A stretch of 64,000 bases of DNA, taken from Frankia sp. AiPa1 (lineage in GTDB: Bacteria > Actinomycetota > Actinomycetes > Frankiales > Frankiaceae). The stretch spans positions 16,200 to 80,199 of the forward strand of contig NZ_JALKFZ020000188.1 of the NCBI RefSeq assembly GCF_023243075.1, given 5' to 3'. Below are positions 17,286 through 26,333 of the stretch, piece after piece (the stretch's first letter is position 1; each line of letters starts with the position of its first letter). The notes beneath the pieces are model-generated. The model had not been told where the DNA came from and ran no database searches. It saw only the letters and a program-made list of their open reading frames with translations. The position numbers were made by a program, and so were the translations under genes.

Positions 17286-18788
17286 TCACGGCGCGGTCTC
17301 CCGCGCGTCCACTTCTTCATAGCGCGCGCGCAGGACTCGGCGCAGCACCTTCCCGGAGGGCAGCCGCGGGATCTCGTCCACGAACAGGACGTGTCGCGGC
17401 CGCTTGTACGACGCGAGTCGGCCGCCCACCAGCGCGACCAGCTCGTCGGCTTCGACCGGTGCCCGGGTGGCGACGGCCGCGACGACCCGCTCGCCGTCGG
17501 CGTCATCCGCAACGCCGAACACCGCGCAGTCGATGACGGCCGGATGGCTGTGCAGCACCGTCTCCACCTCGGCCGGTGCGACCTGGAACGCCCGTACTTT
17601 GATCATCTCCTTGCGCCGGTCGGTCAGCCGCACCCAGCCGTCGGCGTCCACCTGGCCAATGTCGCCGGTGCGGTACCAGTCGTCCTGGAAGGCCTGCGCG
17701 GTCGCCTCCGGGGGCAGGTAGCCGACCATCGCCGACGCGGAACGGGCCTGGATCTCCCCGATGGCACCATCGGGCAGCACCACCCCGCTGTCCGGATCCA
17801 CCACCCGCAGTTCGACGCCGTCGACCACCCTGCCGACGCTGTCCAGCGGCGAGCCGCGCAGCTCGTCGGCGGCGAAGGGGCTGCAGGTGAACACCGGTAC
17901 CTCGCTCGACCCGTAGCCGGTCACCCAGCCGACCCCGGTGCGGGCCGTGACCGACTCGGCCACGCTGGGGGTCACCGGCGTCGCGCACCACATGATGTAC
18001 CGCAGCGAGGACAGGTCGAACGACTCGAGATCCGGGTGCGCGGCCATCGCGAGCGCGATCGGCGCCACCGCCATCTCGATGGTCACCCGGTCGCGCTCGA
18101 TGCCGCGCAGCACCTGGTCGAGGTCGAACCGGCGGTGCAGGCGCATCCACGCGCCCGATTCCAGCACGGTGATGATGTTGAGGATCCCGAGGATGTGCGA
18201 CGGCGGCGTCGCGATCTGCATCCGGTCCGCGCCGGACATCCCCAGCGCCCGCCGCCACTGGCCCACCGCCGCGCCGAAGGTCGCATGGGTGTGCCGCACG
18301 GCCTTGGGCAGCCCCGTCGTTCCCGAGCTGAACACCAGCAGTGCCTCGGCATCCGGGGGCGGCGCCGGCCACACCTCTGCGCCGACGGGACCGACTCCCG
18401 CCGCGCCGCCGCGATCGACGCCCGGTCCCGGGCCGGCGGGGAGCACCGGCTCGATCGGCTCGATCGGCTCGTCCAGGTGCAGCATCGGCAGGACGGCGGC
18501 GAGCGCCTCGTGATCGCCCACCGCGTGCCGCGGCTCGGTCAGGCCCAGGGCGTACTCGACCTCGCCGGCCCGCCATGCCGGGCTGAACAGCACCGCCGAC
18601 GCGCCCAGGCGCCACAGCGCCCGGATCGCGATGACGAACTCCGGTCGGTTCGAGGACATGAGCGCCACCCGGTCACCGGGACGCACCCCACGCCCCGCCA
18701 GCCGCCGGGCCATCCCCTCGGTCAGGGCATCGAGTTCGGCCCGGCCGTAGGAACGGTCCTCGAAAGCAAGCACCGGCCGATCGGCCAC
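17286..18788 (-). CDS. AMP-dependent acyl-CoA ligase
   Basis: 500 residues from a GTG at 18788 that follows GGAGG by four bases, which decides the start over longer frames. Motifs: VFSSGTTGLPKAVRHTHATF, TGYGSSEVPVF, WYRTGDIGQVDADGWVRLTD and the C-terminal catalytic lysine in LPSGKVLRR. It activates a carboxylic acid through an acyl-adenylate. The protein is shorter than fatty-acid ligases and closer in length to ligases for medium-chain or aromatic acids. It is upstream of the hydratase on the same strand with a 111-base gap. Confidence 0.9.
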   Translation of the reverse strand: MADRPVLAFEDRSYGRAELDALTEGMARRLAGRGVRPGDRVALMSSNRPEFVIAIRALWRLGASAVLFSPAWRAGEVEYALGLTEPRHAVGDHEALAAVLPMLHLDEPIEPIEPVLPAGPGPGVDRGGAAGVGPVGAEVWPAPPPDAEALLVFSSGTTGLPKAVRHTHATFGAAVGQWRRALGMSGADRMQIATPPSHILGILNIITVLESGAWMRLHRRFDLDQVLRGIERDRVTIEMAVAPIALAMAAHPDLESFDLSSLRYIMWCATPVTPSVAESVTARTGVGWVTGYGSSEVPVFTCSPFAADELRGSPLDSVGRVVDGVELRVVDPDSGVVLPDGAIGEIQARSASAMVGYLPPEATAQAFQDDWYRTGDIGQVDADGWVRLTDRRKEMIKVRAFQVAPAEVETVLHSHPAVIDCAVFGVADDADGERVVAAVATRAPVEADELVALVGGRLASYKRPRHVLFVDEIPRLPSGKVLRRVLRARYEEVDARETAP

Positions 18789-18902
18789 GATGCCTCCCCG
18801 AATTCTAAGTGATTTCCGCGCGGTGGTTCCGGACCCGCTCGCGCGACCTGGTAGCGGGACCTGGTACCGCGGGCCGGCCGCCGGAGCCGGCAACGGTGCC
18901 GG

Positions 18903-20081
18903 TCAGACCGGGAGGAGCCGGGCCAGGTTGCCGCCGAGGATCTTGGCCTTGTCCTCGTCGCTGACATTTGCCAGTTCCGCGGCGAAGCTCGCCGGCTCCG
19001 CCAGGCCCTCGGGGTGCGGGAAGTCGGAGCCGTACAGCACCCGGTCGACGCCGAGGAGGTCGGACAGCTTCGCCATGTCCTCCTCCCAGAAGGGGCTGAT
19101 GTGGATGTTGCGGCGGAGCACCGAGACCGGCTCCTCCTCGAACAGGTGCGGGCCCTTCTTGTAGGCGTTCTTCAGGTTGCCGATCAGCGGCTCGACCCAG
19201 GACGCGCCGTTCTCGACGATGGCGACCTTGAGCTCGGGGAACCGTGAGAGCGTGCCGTGGCAGATCAGCGAGGCGACGCTGTCCTCGATCGGCCGCCACT
19301 GGTTGAGCATCCGGAACGCCTCCGGCTTGAACGGCAGGTACTCCTTGTTGAAGCCCTCCCAGTCATCGGTGTAGCGGTTGTAGCCGCTGTCCGACGAATG
19401 GAACGCGACCAGCAGGTCGGCCTCGACGACCTTCTTCCAGAACGGGTCGAACTCCGGCAGGCCGAATGACCGCGAGCCACCGTAGGTGGGCACCGGCGCC
19501 GGGCGGATGAGGATCGCGCGGGCGCCGCGCTCCACCACCCAGGCGAGCTCCTCGATCGCCTTCTCGACGATCGGCAGGGTGATCACCGGCGTGGCGTAGA
19601 TCCGGTTCTGGTAGTTGAACGACCAGGTCTCGTGCATCCACTCGTTGAGCGCGTGGATGACCGCGTGCGTGAGGACCGGATCCTCGCGCATCCGCTCCTC
19701 GAGCAGGCTCGCGAGCGTCGGGAACATCAGCGTGCGCTCGACACCCTGCTCGTCGAGCAGCTTCAGCCGGGACTCCGGCTCCCGGAACGCCGGGATCGAC
19801 CGCATCGGCTTACCGATGATCTCCCGGTAGGACTTGCCCTCCGGGTTGCCGCGGCGGAAGTAGTCCTCCTGCGCGCCGGGACGGGCGACGACCTCGAAGG
19901 TCGGGTTCGGGATGTACTCGCTGATCTGACCCTTGATGGCGATCTTGGTGCGGCCGTCGACCTGGACGTAGCGCACCGCGCCACGGAAGCGCTCGGGCAG
20001 GAACTTGGTGAACGCCTCCTCGGTCTCGTACATGTGATTATCGGCGTCGAAGATCGGGTACGGTGACGCACTCGACGACAT
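18903..20081 (-). CDS. Amidohydrolase-2 family metal-dependent hydrolase
   Basis: 392 residues with the complete motif set of the amidohydrolase-2 TIM barrel: YPIFDADNHMYETEEAF at the N-terminus, LLVAFHSSDSGYNRY and VAIVENGASWVEPL in the middle, and VLYGSDFPHPEGLAEP with the metal aspartate near the C-terminus. Homologues include decarboxylases (ACMSD, gamma-resorcylate) and C-C hydrolases acting on beta-diketones. In this context it may open or decarboxylate a ring product. It resembles the protein at 29433-30653 closely in architecture. It lies between the acyl-CoA ligase and a pair of acyl-CoA dehydrogenases, all on the minus strand. Confidence 0.88.
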   Translation of the reverse strand: MSSSASPYPIFDADNHMYETEEAFTKFLPERFRGAVRYVQVDGRTKIAIKGQISEYIPNPTFEVVARPGAQEDYFRRGNPEGKSYREIIGKPMRSIPAFREPESRLKLLDEQGVERTLMFPTLASLLEERMREDPVLTHAVIHALNEWMHETWSFNYQNRIYATPVITLPIVEKAIEELAWVVERGARAILIRPAPVPTYGGSRSFGLPEFDPFWKKVVEADLLVAFHSSDSGYNRYTDDWEGFNKEYLPFKPEAFRMLNQWRPIEDSVASLICHGTLSRFPELKVAIVENGASWVEPLIGNLKNAYKKGPHLFEEEPVSVLRRNIHISPFWEEDMAKLSDLLGVDRVLYGSDFPHPEGLAEPASFAAELANVSDEDKAKILGGNLARLLPV

Positions 20082-20147
20082 GGCGGTCCTCTCGTACTGG
20101 CGGGGTCTACCCGCGAGATGGTCTGGGTGTCGGGCCGACGGACGCCA

Positions 20148-21125
20148 TCACGCGCCGGCCGAGGCCAGCAGCGCGGTCACGGGGGTCGCGGGGTCGGTGC
20201 GGGTCTCGCGGCACCACGCGCCGAGGGCGTGGGTGAGCTCCGCCGACGTGCCGAGCAGCGCGTCCAGCGCCAGGACCCGGCTGTGGAAGTGATGGTGGTC
20301 GTGCTCCTCGGTGAACCCGATGGCGCCCAGTACCTGCATGGACCGCTCACAGACCCGGCGGCCGTTGCGGCCCGCCAGCGCCTTGGCGATCTCGCTGTAT
20401 CGCGGCGGCGCCGCGTCGTCAAGTCTCACCGCCGTCGTCACGACGCTCTCCAGCGCCACGCAGTCGGTCTGCGCCCAGGCCAGCAGGTGACGGACCGCCT
20501 GGAAGGCGCCGATCGGCCGGCCGAACTGCTCGCGGGCGCCGGCGTGCGCCACCGCGAGGGTCAACGTCCCCTCCGCCGCGCCGAGGATCTCCAGCCCCGC
20601 CGCCACCCGGCCCAGGAACAGCCCGCGTGCCCGGGCGGCGACCGCCTCATCCTCGGTGGCCACCGGGGCGAGCTCGGCGTCGTCCACCCGAACCTCGTGC
20701 AGTGCCAGGCGGCCGGGCACCGCCACCCGGACGAGCTCGACCTTCGACGCGGCCACGACGGCCGCTCCTCGCCCGGGCCGGTCGACGAGCAGCGTGCGGT
20801 CGGTGACGTCCCCGACCACGACGAGACGCTCGCCGCGGCGGGAACGGCGAGCGATCGCGGCGACGAGCTGGCCGGGCTCGTGCCCGGTCACGGCGAGGTA
20901 GGGCTGGGCGATCAGGGCGCCGAGCGCGACCGAGTCCGCGAGCTCCCGGCCCTGGGCGCGAAACAGCGCCAGCGCCGCGGAGCGGGCGTCGTGGTCGGTG
21001 AGCTCCGAGAGCAGGTCCCACCAGCCGAGCGCCTCGAGGGGATCCTCGCCGGGAGCGGTCGAGCGCAGTACGGCACCGGCCGCGTCGAGGAACTCGCGGT
21101 CCGACGACGCCACGACCGACGTCAT
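20148..21125 (-). CDS. Acyl-CoA dehydrogenase, short (GFTEE type)
   Basis: 325 residues, shorter than usual (~380), with a degenerate N-terminal half and a conserved C-terminal domain: REQFGRPIGAFQAVRHLLAW and QVLGAIGFTEEHDHHHFHSR, in which a glutamate occupies the catalytic-base position. Its ATG overlaps the stop of the upstream dehydrogenase in an ATGA (21122-21125), so the two are made together, as in the heteromeric dehydrogenases of mycobacterial steroid degradation. It is the third such pair in the window. Confidence 0.88.
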   Translation of the reverse strand: MTSVVASSDREFLDAAGAVLRSTAPGEDPLEALGWWDLLSELTDHDARSAALALFRAQGRELADSVALGALIAQPYLAVTGHEPGQLVAAIARRSRRGERLVVVGDVTDRTLLVDRPGRGAAVVAASKVELVRVAVPGRLALHEVRVDDAELAPVATEDEAVAARARGLFLGRVAAGLEILGAAEGTLTLAVAHAGAREQFGRPIGAFQAVRHLLAWAQTDCVALESVVTTAVRLDDAAPPRYSEIAKALAGRNGRRVCERSMQVLGAIGFTEEHDHHHFHSRVLALDALLGTSAELTHALGAWCRETRTDPATPVTALLASAGA

Positions 21126-22279
21126 GGCAGCCGCAGGATCTGCTTGGCGATGGTGTCCAGCTGCATCTGCTGCGAGCCTCCGTAGACGGTGACGATGCGC
21201 GAGAACAGGTATTCCTGCCGGTTCACCGCCACGTGGTCGTCCTGCACACCCACGGCGAGGTCCGGATCGCTGGCGAGCACCCAGTCGTTCACCGCCTGCT
21301 CGCTGGCGGCGAGCATCAGCTTGACGAACGCGGCCCGGGGCCCGAGGACCGAATCCGCGGCGTGCGCGCGGACCCCCGCGAAACTGCTGCTGCGGATCGC
21401 GGCGAGATCGAGCAACGCGTTCCCGAGAAGGGTATCGCCCTCGGGAGCGCCCAGCGAGAGATTGTCAAGCACCTCGCGCTGGAGAAAGTTGTGCCGGAAC
21501 CACCCATAGGTGCCACGCTCGTGCGCGAGGATGTGCATGGCCACCCGCCAGCCGCCGCCGATCTCGCCGACCAGACGTTCCGCGTCGACCGGCACCTCGT
21601 CGAAGGTCACCTCGGCCAGCTCGTCGGTGCCGTTGGCCTGCACGATCGGCCGGACCTCGACGCCCGGGTGGCGCAGGTCCACGACGAAGGCGGTCAACCC
21701 CCGGTGGCGCGACTCGGTCGTCCCGGTCCGGGCCAGGACCAGGCACCAGGTGGCGTACCGCGACCAGCTCGTCCAGATCTTGCGACCGGTGATGGCCCAC
21801 CCGCCGTCGCGCGCGACGGCGCGGGTGCGGGCGCTGGCGAGGTCGGAGCCCGCGTCAGGCTCGGAGAAGCCCTGCGACCAGGTCTCGGTGCCGGACAGGA
21901 ACCGGGGCAGCAGCCGCGCCATCAGCGCCGGGTTGCCCAGCGCCGCGAGCGTGGGCGCGAGGACTTCGAGATGCTCGTAGACGGCCATCGAGAGCAGGCC
22001 GTGCCGCGCCAGGGCCTCCCACATGACCGCACGGTGGACGATGTCACCGCCCAACCCGCCCAGCTGCTCGGGCCACCCGTAGCGGGCCCAGCCCTCGTCG
22101 TACAGGACACGCATGAGCGCGGACGTCGCGGCCACCCGCTGCTCGTACGAGGCGATCGGGTGCGCCGCAGCCTCCAGTGCGGCCGGCCGGGTGGCCAGCC
22201 ACTCCTCGAAGGCAACGGCGTACGCGCACGCGTCGTCACGAAGCGGACCGCTTTCACTGCTCCCAGTTATATGCAACAT
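21122..22279 (-). CDS. Acyl-CoA dehydrogenase (GGS/SQQ type)
   Basis: 385 residues from the ATG at 22279. Motifs: WPEQLGGLGGD, WSQGFSEPDAGSDLASARTR, ITGRKIWTSWSRYATWCLVL and the C-terminal VTVYGGSQQMQLDTIAKQIL, where the usual SEI is SQQ. No ribosome-binding site precedes the ATG; instead a TATATT -10 hexamer lies seven bases upstream, so the mRNA is probably leaderless. It is coupled to the following short dehydrogenase and is divergent from an enoyl-CoA hydratase gene across a common operator. Confidence 0.88.
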   Translation of the reverse strand: MLHITGSSESGPLRDDACAYAVAFEEWLATRPAALEAAAHPIASYEQRVAATSALMRVLYDEGWARYGWPEQLGGLGGDIVHRAVMWEALARHGLLSMAVYEHLEVLAPTLAALGNPALMARLLPRFLSGTETWSQGFSEPDAGSDLASARTRAVARDGGWAITGRKIWTSWSRYATWCLVLARTGTTESRHRGLTAFVVDLRHPGVEVRPIVQANGTDELAEVTFDEVPVDAERLVGEIGGGWRVAMHILAHERGTYGWFRHNFLQREVLDNLSLGAPEGDTLLGNALLDLAAIRSSSFAGVRAHAADSVLGPRAAFVKLMLAASEQAVNDWVLASDPDLAVGVQDDHVAVNRQEYLFSRIVTVYGGSQQMQLDTIAKQILRLP

Positions 22280-22315
22280 TGACGTCAATATAGGAACCTG
22301 CGAACCTCGAAGCAA
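22277..22315 (-). promoter_or_regulatory. Leaderless promoter with overlapping RAYRTY operator
   Basis: On the minus strand -35 TTGCTT (22310-22315) and -10 TATATT (22287-22292) are 17 bases apart; the ATG follows seven bases later. The perfect palindrome ATTGACGTCAAT (22278-22289) covers the start codon and half of the -10; in register it reads AACATT-GACGTC-AATAT, two and a half RAYRTY hexamers. A regulator bound here would block transcription directly. Confidence 0.7.
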
Positions 22316-22348
22316 CGTTGAAGGTCGCGGGCAGACTGAGGGAGTGAC

Positions 22349-23137
22349 GTGGTCGAGCGCGAGGACACGGGAAGCCCGGTACTCATCGAGGACCGGGGCC
22401 CGGTGCGGATCGTGACACTCAACCGACCCGCGACGCTCAACGCCTCGGACGAGGGCCTGCACGGCGCCCTCGCCGAGGTGTTTCCGGCGATCGACGCCGC
22501 CGACGGGGTGCGTGCCGTCGTGCTCACCGGCGCCGGCAAGGCGTTCTCGGCCGGCGGCGATCTCACCCTGCTCGACCGCATGGTCGGCGACTCCGAGCTG
22601 CGGAGCCGGATCATGGCGGAGGCCGCGGCGATCGTGCGGAGCATGATCGCGGTGCGGGTGCCGATCATCGCGGCCGTGAACGGGCCGGCCGTGGGCCTGG
22701 GCTGCAGCCTTGCCGCGATGAGCGACCTGGTGGTGATCGAGGAGCAGGCCTTCCTCGCCGACCCGCACGTCCTGCTGGGCCTGACCGCCGCCGACGGCGG
22801 CGCCCTGGTCTGGCCGCTGCTGATCAGCCTGCAGCGGGCGAAGGAGTACATCCTGCTCGGGGACCGGATTCCCGCCCAGGAGGCGCTGCGGCTGGGGCTG
22901 GTCAACCGGGTCGTGCCCCGCGGCGAGGCGGTCAGTACCGCGCTCGAGCTCGCCAGCCGCATCGCGGATCTGCCCCCGCAGGCGGTCGTGGGGACGAAGG
23001 CGCTCATCAACAGTGGCCTGCGCGAGGCCGTGGCGTCATGGCTGTCCGGGGGTCTGGCCAGCGAGACGGCGTCGTTCGACGAGCCGGCGTTCCAGCAGAA
23101 CCTGGCGCGGATGCTGAACAGAACAGGAGCTGCCTGA
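22349..23137 (+). CDS. Enoyl-CoA hydratase/isomerase
   Basis: 262 residues from a GTG at 22349 preceded by GGGAG four bases upstream. Crotonase motifs: VTLNRPATLNASDEG, LTGAGKAFSAGGDLTLLDRM (oxyanion hole) and AAVNGPAVGLGCSLAAMSDL. Catalytic acids are represented in the FLADPHVLLGLTAADGG region, where the usual glutamates are altered, so isomerase or hydratase activity cannot be decided. It overlaps no gene but is separated by only two bases from the following acyl-CoA ligase, forming an operon, and is divergent from the dehydrogenase pair. Confidence 0.9.
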   Translation: MVEREDTGSPVLIEDRGPVRIVTLNRPATLNASDEGLHGALAEVFPAIDAADGVRAVVLTGAGKAFSAGGDLTLLDRMVGDSELRSRIMAEAAAIVRSMIAVRVPIIAAVNGPAVGLGCSLAAMSDLVVIEEQAFLADPHVLLGLTAADGGALVWPLLISLQRAKEYILLGDRIPAQEALRLGLVNRVVPRGEAVSTALELASRIADLPPQAVVGTKALINSGLREAVASWLSGGLASETASFDEPAFQQNLARMLNRTGAA

Positions 23138-23139
23138 CT

Positions 23140-24813
23140 GTGGCGGACGGGAACGCGAACGAGCCGACCAGCGGGGACGGGGCGACCGGCGCGGGCGGTG
23201 GTCCGGTGGGCGGCGCGGGCGGTGGTCCGGTGGGCGGCGGCGCGGGCTACCCGCGACTGGCCGGAGTGCGGGCGGAGCTCGGCGAGCGCTACCGGGCCGA
23301 GGGCCTGTGGGACGAGCGCCGCCTCGCCGACGGGATCGAGGCCGCCGCGGCGAGCCGTCCCGACGCGCCGGCCGTCGTCGACAACGAGGCGCGGCTGACC
23401 AACGCACAGCTCGCCGCCGCCGTGTCCGCCGGGGTGTCCACCCTGGTCGGACGCGGGGTCCGACCGGGCGACGCCACGATTCTCATCGCCGGCAACACCC
23501 GCCACGGCGTGATCGCCTACCAGGCCCTGCTGCGCGCCGGTGCCACGGTGGTCGGCCTCGACCGGCGCAGCGGCGTGGCGGACGTGCGCTTCGCGGTCGA
23601 GGCGCTGCCGGGCGAGCCGTGGCTCATCGTGCCCGACGGCGAGGCCGAACGGCTCGCCGAGGCGCTGGCGCCGGCCGAGGGCCGGGTGCTCTCGCTGGAG
23701 CGGTTCGCTGCCGCGCCGGACCCGTCGGCGCCGCCCGTCGCCTGGGTCGAGCCCGACCGCGACCGGGCCGCGATCATCATGTTCAGTTCGGGCACGACCG
23801 GACGTCCCAAGGGGGTCGTCCACTCGCTCAACACGTTGACCGCGGGCCTGTTCAACCTGGAGCGCTCCGTCGGCGACGACCCGGTGGCGACCTTCCTCGT
23901 CAGCCCGCTGACCAGCATCACCGGGCTCATGCAGCTCCAGCTCGCGGCCGACCGGCATGGCACGCTCCTGCTCGAGGACCGCTTCGACGCCGTCCAGACG
24001 CTGGCGCGGATCAACGCCGAGTCCCCGACCCTGCTCGGCGGCGCGCCGGTGATCCCCGAGCGGCTGCTCACCGCCGCGGCCGCCGCCGGTCCGGACGTGC
24101 CGGTGCGGCTTCGGCGGCTCGCCCTCGGCGGGTCGATGCTGCCCCGGCCCCTGCTGGAGCTGGCCACCGACCGGTACGGCATCGAGATCGTCCGGATGTA
24201 CGGCTCGTCCGAGGCACCAACGTTCTCCGGCAGCCTGTACGACGACCCGCGGGAACGGCGGCTGGCCGACGACGGCGTCCCCGTGCGCGGCGGCGAGGTG
24301 CGGGTCGGCTCCTCGGCGCATCCGCAGGAGGGGCTGCTGCGCGGACCGAACCTGTTCCTCGGCTACCTCGACCCGGCCGACGACGCGGGTGTCTTCGAGG
24401 ACGGCTGGTACCGCAGCGGCGACCAGGTCGACTTCTCCGGCGGCCGGCTGACCGTCGTCGGGCGGCTCAGGGAAATCGTCAACCGCAACGGGCTGAAGAT
24501 CTCGCTGTCCGAGCTCGACGAGGCACTGGTCGGCCTGCCGGGCTCGGTCGAGCACGCCGCGTTCGGACTGCCGGACCCGGTCACCGGCGAACGCCTCGCG
24601 GTCGCGGTCGCGGCCGGTGACGGCGCTTCCGTGACCCTGCAGGACGCGATCGACCACCTGCTGGCCGGCGGCATCGCCAAGCGCAAGCTGCCCGAGCAGC
24701 TCGTGCGGTGGAAGGGCCCGCTGCCCCGCACCGCATCCGGAAAGATCATCCGCTCGCGGCTCGTGATGGACGCTCCGGCGATGGACAGCGACCTCGCCGA
24801 CCGCTTGCGCTGA
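23140..24813 (+). CDS. AMP-dependent acyl-CoA ligase
   Basis: 557 residues from the GTG at 23140, two bases after the hydratase stop and 11 bases after an AGGAG. A Gly-rich N-terminal tail with a duplicated GAGGGPVGG unit precedes the enzyme. Motifs: IMFSSGTTGRPKGVVHSLNT, VRMYGSSEAPTF, WYRSGDQVDFSGG, GRLREIVNRNGLKISLSEL and the terminal catalytic lysine in TASGKIIRSRL. The class resembles ligases for cyclic or short-chain acids more than long-chain FadD, but the substrate is not deducible. It is the second gene of a hydratase-ligase operon. Confidence 0.9.
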   Translation: MADGNANEPTSGDGATGAGGGPVGGAGGGPVGGGAGYPRLAGVRAELGERYRAEGLWDERRLADGIEAAAASRPDAPAVVDNEARLTNAQLAAAVSAGVSTLVGRGVRPGDATILIAGNTRHGVIAYQALLRAGATVVGLDRRSGVADVRFAVEALPGEPWLIVPDGEAERLAEALAPAEGRVLSLERFAAAPDPSAPPVAWVEPDRDRAAIIMFSSGTTGRPKGVVHSLNTLTAGLFNLERSVGDDPVATFLVSPLTSITGLMQLQLAADRHGTLLLEDRFDAVQTLARINAESPTLLGGAPVIPERLLTAAAAAGPDVPVRLRRLALGGSMLPRPLLELATDRYGIEIVRMYGSSEAPTFSGSLYDDPRERRLADDGVPVRGGEVRVGSSAHPQEGLLRGPNLFLGYLDPADDAGVFEDGWYRSGDQVDFSGGRLTVVGRLREIVNRNGLKISLSELDEALVGLPGSVEHAAFGLPDPVTGERLAVAVAAGDGASVTLQDAIDHLLAGGIAKRKLPEQLVRWKGPLPRTASGKIIRSRLVMDAPAMDSDLADRLR

Positions 24814-24917
24814 TAGCGCGGCACCCGGCCGCCGGCGGGAGCGCAGCCGCCGCCGGCGGCGGGGTGCCACCCTGGTTGCCACCCTGGTGTGGCTGCCCGC
24901 TGCCTCGGACCGTTCGG

Positions 24918-26237
24918 CTACATCGCCGTCCGGTGATCGCTGGTTCCGGGACGGTTTGGCATCGGCCGGACCATGGCGTCCACGGTGAAGGACGCGACCA
25001 GCGCGCCGCCCTCGGTGTACACCCGGCATTCACTGTGGGTCATCCCGCCGCTCGCGACGGTGGAGAGGTGGTGGTAGCGCAACCACTGGTCGGCGCGGAT
25101 GTCGGCGTGCAGCGACAGGCCGATCGCGTTGATGCCGGTCGACAGGGTCCGATGCGCCTGCCACTGGCCGACGCCGGCGTGCGGACGCATCGCCGCCGCG
25201 ATCGAGAGGTGCCCGGTGAACTGGGCGAGCAGCGCCGCGTGCAGTGGCTGGTCGGCCGGCACGTCCCGGAAGCGGATCCAGGTGTCGATGGTCGGCGGGC
25301 CGACCGGTGCCGCCGGATCGTCGTCGTACTCCCCGGCGGGGATGCGCAGGTCCCGGCCGGTGACCGTCATGTCGTACGGCTCGGACTCGTAGGGTCCCGG
25401 GGCCGGCGGTGCCGGCGCGTCGTGCCGGAAGACGTCCGCGCCGGTCGTGTCGAGCAGCAGGGTGCCGGACGCACGGCGCTTGCCGCCCTGGCTGATGTGC
25501 GCGGTGACGGTGGTGAAGGTGCGGCCGTTGTTGAGCTCCTCGAGCTCCACCGCCAGCGGCTCGCGGGCGTCCGCGATCCGGTAGAACGCCATGTGCGCCG
25601 AGACGACGCGACGGCCCGGGGCATGCCGGCTCGCGGCGACGATCGCCTGGCCGAGCATCTGGCTGGCCTCCACGACGGGCCGGCCGGGGCTGGCCAGGAA
25701 GGTGCTGACGTAGCGGCGGTCGCCGTCCGGCCGCACGTCCAGAATGTCGATCAGGTCCTTCGCGTCGCCCCAGGTGGGGAACTGCTTCACGGTGACGTCC
25801 CGCGGATCGTCGCCGTCCACGCCGTCCACGAGCTCGACGCGCACCCGGTTGTGGTCGAACGCGGCGAACTCCGCGAGCCACTCCAGGCCGGCGGCCGGCT
25901 CGGTGTAACTCCACAGCACGTCCTGGCCGTCAACGACCTCGCCAGGCGTCACAGCCTGACCCCATCCGGTGATCGCCGGCGGGACCTTCCCCTCGATCGA
26001 CCACGTCCGCCCACCACCCTTGATCGCACTCGCGGCCAGCTCTCCCGCGGGCGTGAACAGATCGAAACGGACGTCGCCACGCGGGAAGTGGAGTTCCGCG
26101 GCCTGGCCCGGTTCCTGGACGCGCACCGCCTCGGTCGACTCGGCGACCAACTGCTCGCCCCACCAGGCACGGGCTCGGTACGGCGAGCGGACGACCGTGA
26201 CCGGCCGCTCGGCGGCTGTCTGCTCGGGGACTGTCAT
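24918..26237 (-). CDS. DUF427 domain fused to TesB-like acyl-CoA thioesterase
   Basis: 439 residues. Residues ~15-130 match the DUF427 pattern (RARAWWGEQLVAESTEAVRV, FPRGDVRFDLF, a second half-repeat ending in WLAEFAAFDHNRVRVEL). Residues ~165-430 form a double hotdog of the TesB/acyl-CoA thioesterase II family: VEASQMLGQAIVAAS, VVSAHMAFYRIADAREPL, and the C-terminal HADIRADQWLRYHHLSTVAS with the Asp/Gln/Thr-type active site. It would hydrolyse acyl-CoA esters, perhaps to relieve CoA trapping. The DUF427 domain is normally a separate small protein, so this is an unusual fusion. Confidence 0.8.
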   Translation of the reverse strand: MTVPEQTAAERPVTVVRSPYRARAWWGEQLVAESTEAVRVQEPGQAAELHFPRGDVRFDLFTPAGELAASAIKGGGRTWSIEGKVPPAITGWGQAVTPGEVVDGQDVLWSYTEPAAGLEWLAEFAAFDHNRVRVELVDGVDGDDPRDVTVKQFPTWGDAKDLIDILDVRPDGDRRYVSTFLASPGRPVVEASQMLGQAIVAASRHAPGRRVVSAHMAFYRIADAREPLAVELEELNNGRTFTTVTAHISQGGKRRASGTLLLDTTGADVFRHDAPAPPAPGPYESEPYDMTVTGRDLRIPAGEYDDDPAAPVGPPTIDTWIRFRDVPADQPLHAALLAQFTGHLSIAAAMRPHAGVGQWQAHRTLSTGINAIGLSLHADIRADQWLRYHHLSTVASGGMTHSECRVYTEGGALVASFTVDAMVRPMPNRPGTSDHRTAM

Positions 26238-26333
26238 GATCTGCCTCTCCGCGTCTCTGCCGGCACCTGGGTGGCGCCTTCTGATGGGCCGTACGCCCGC
26301 GGGATACTCGCCGCGGGCACCTGCCGGTGGATC

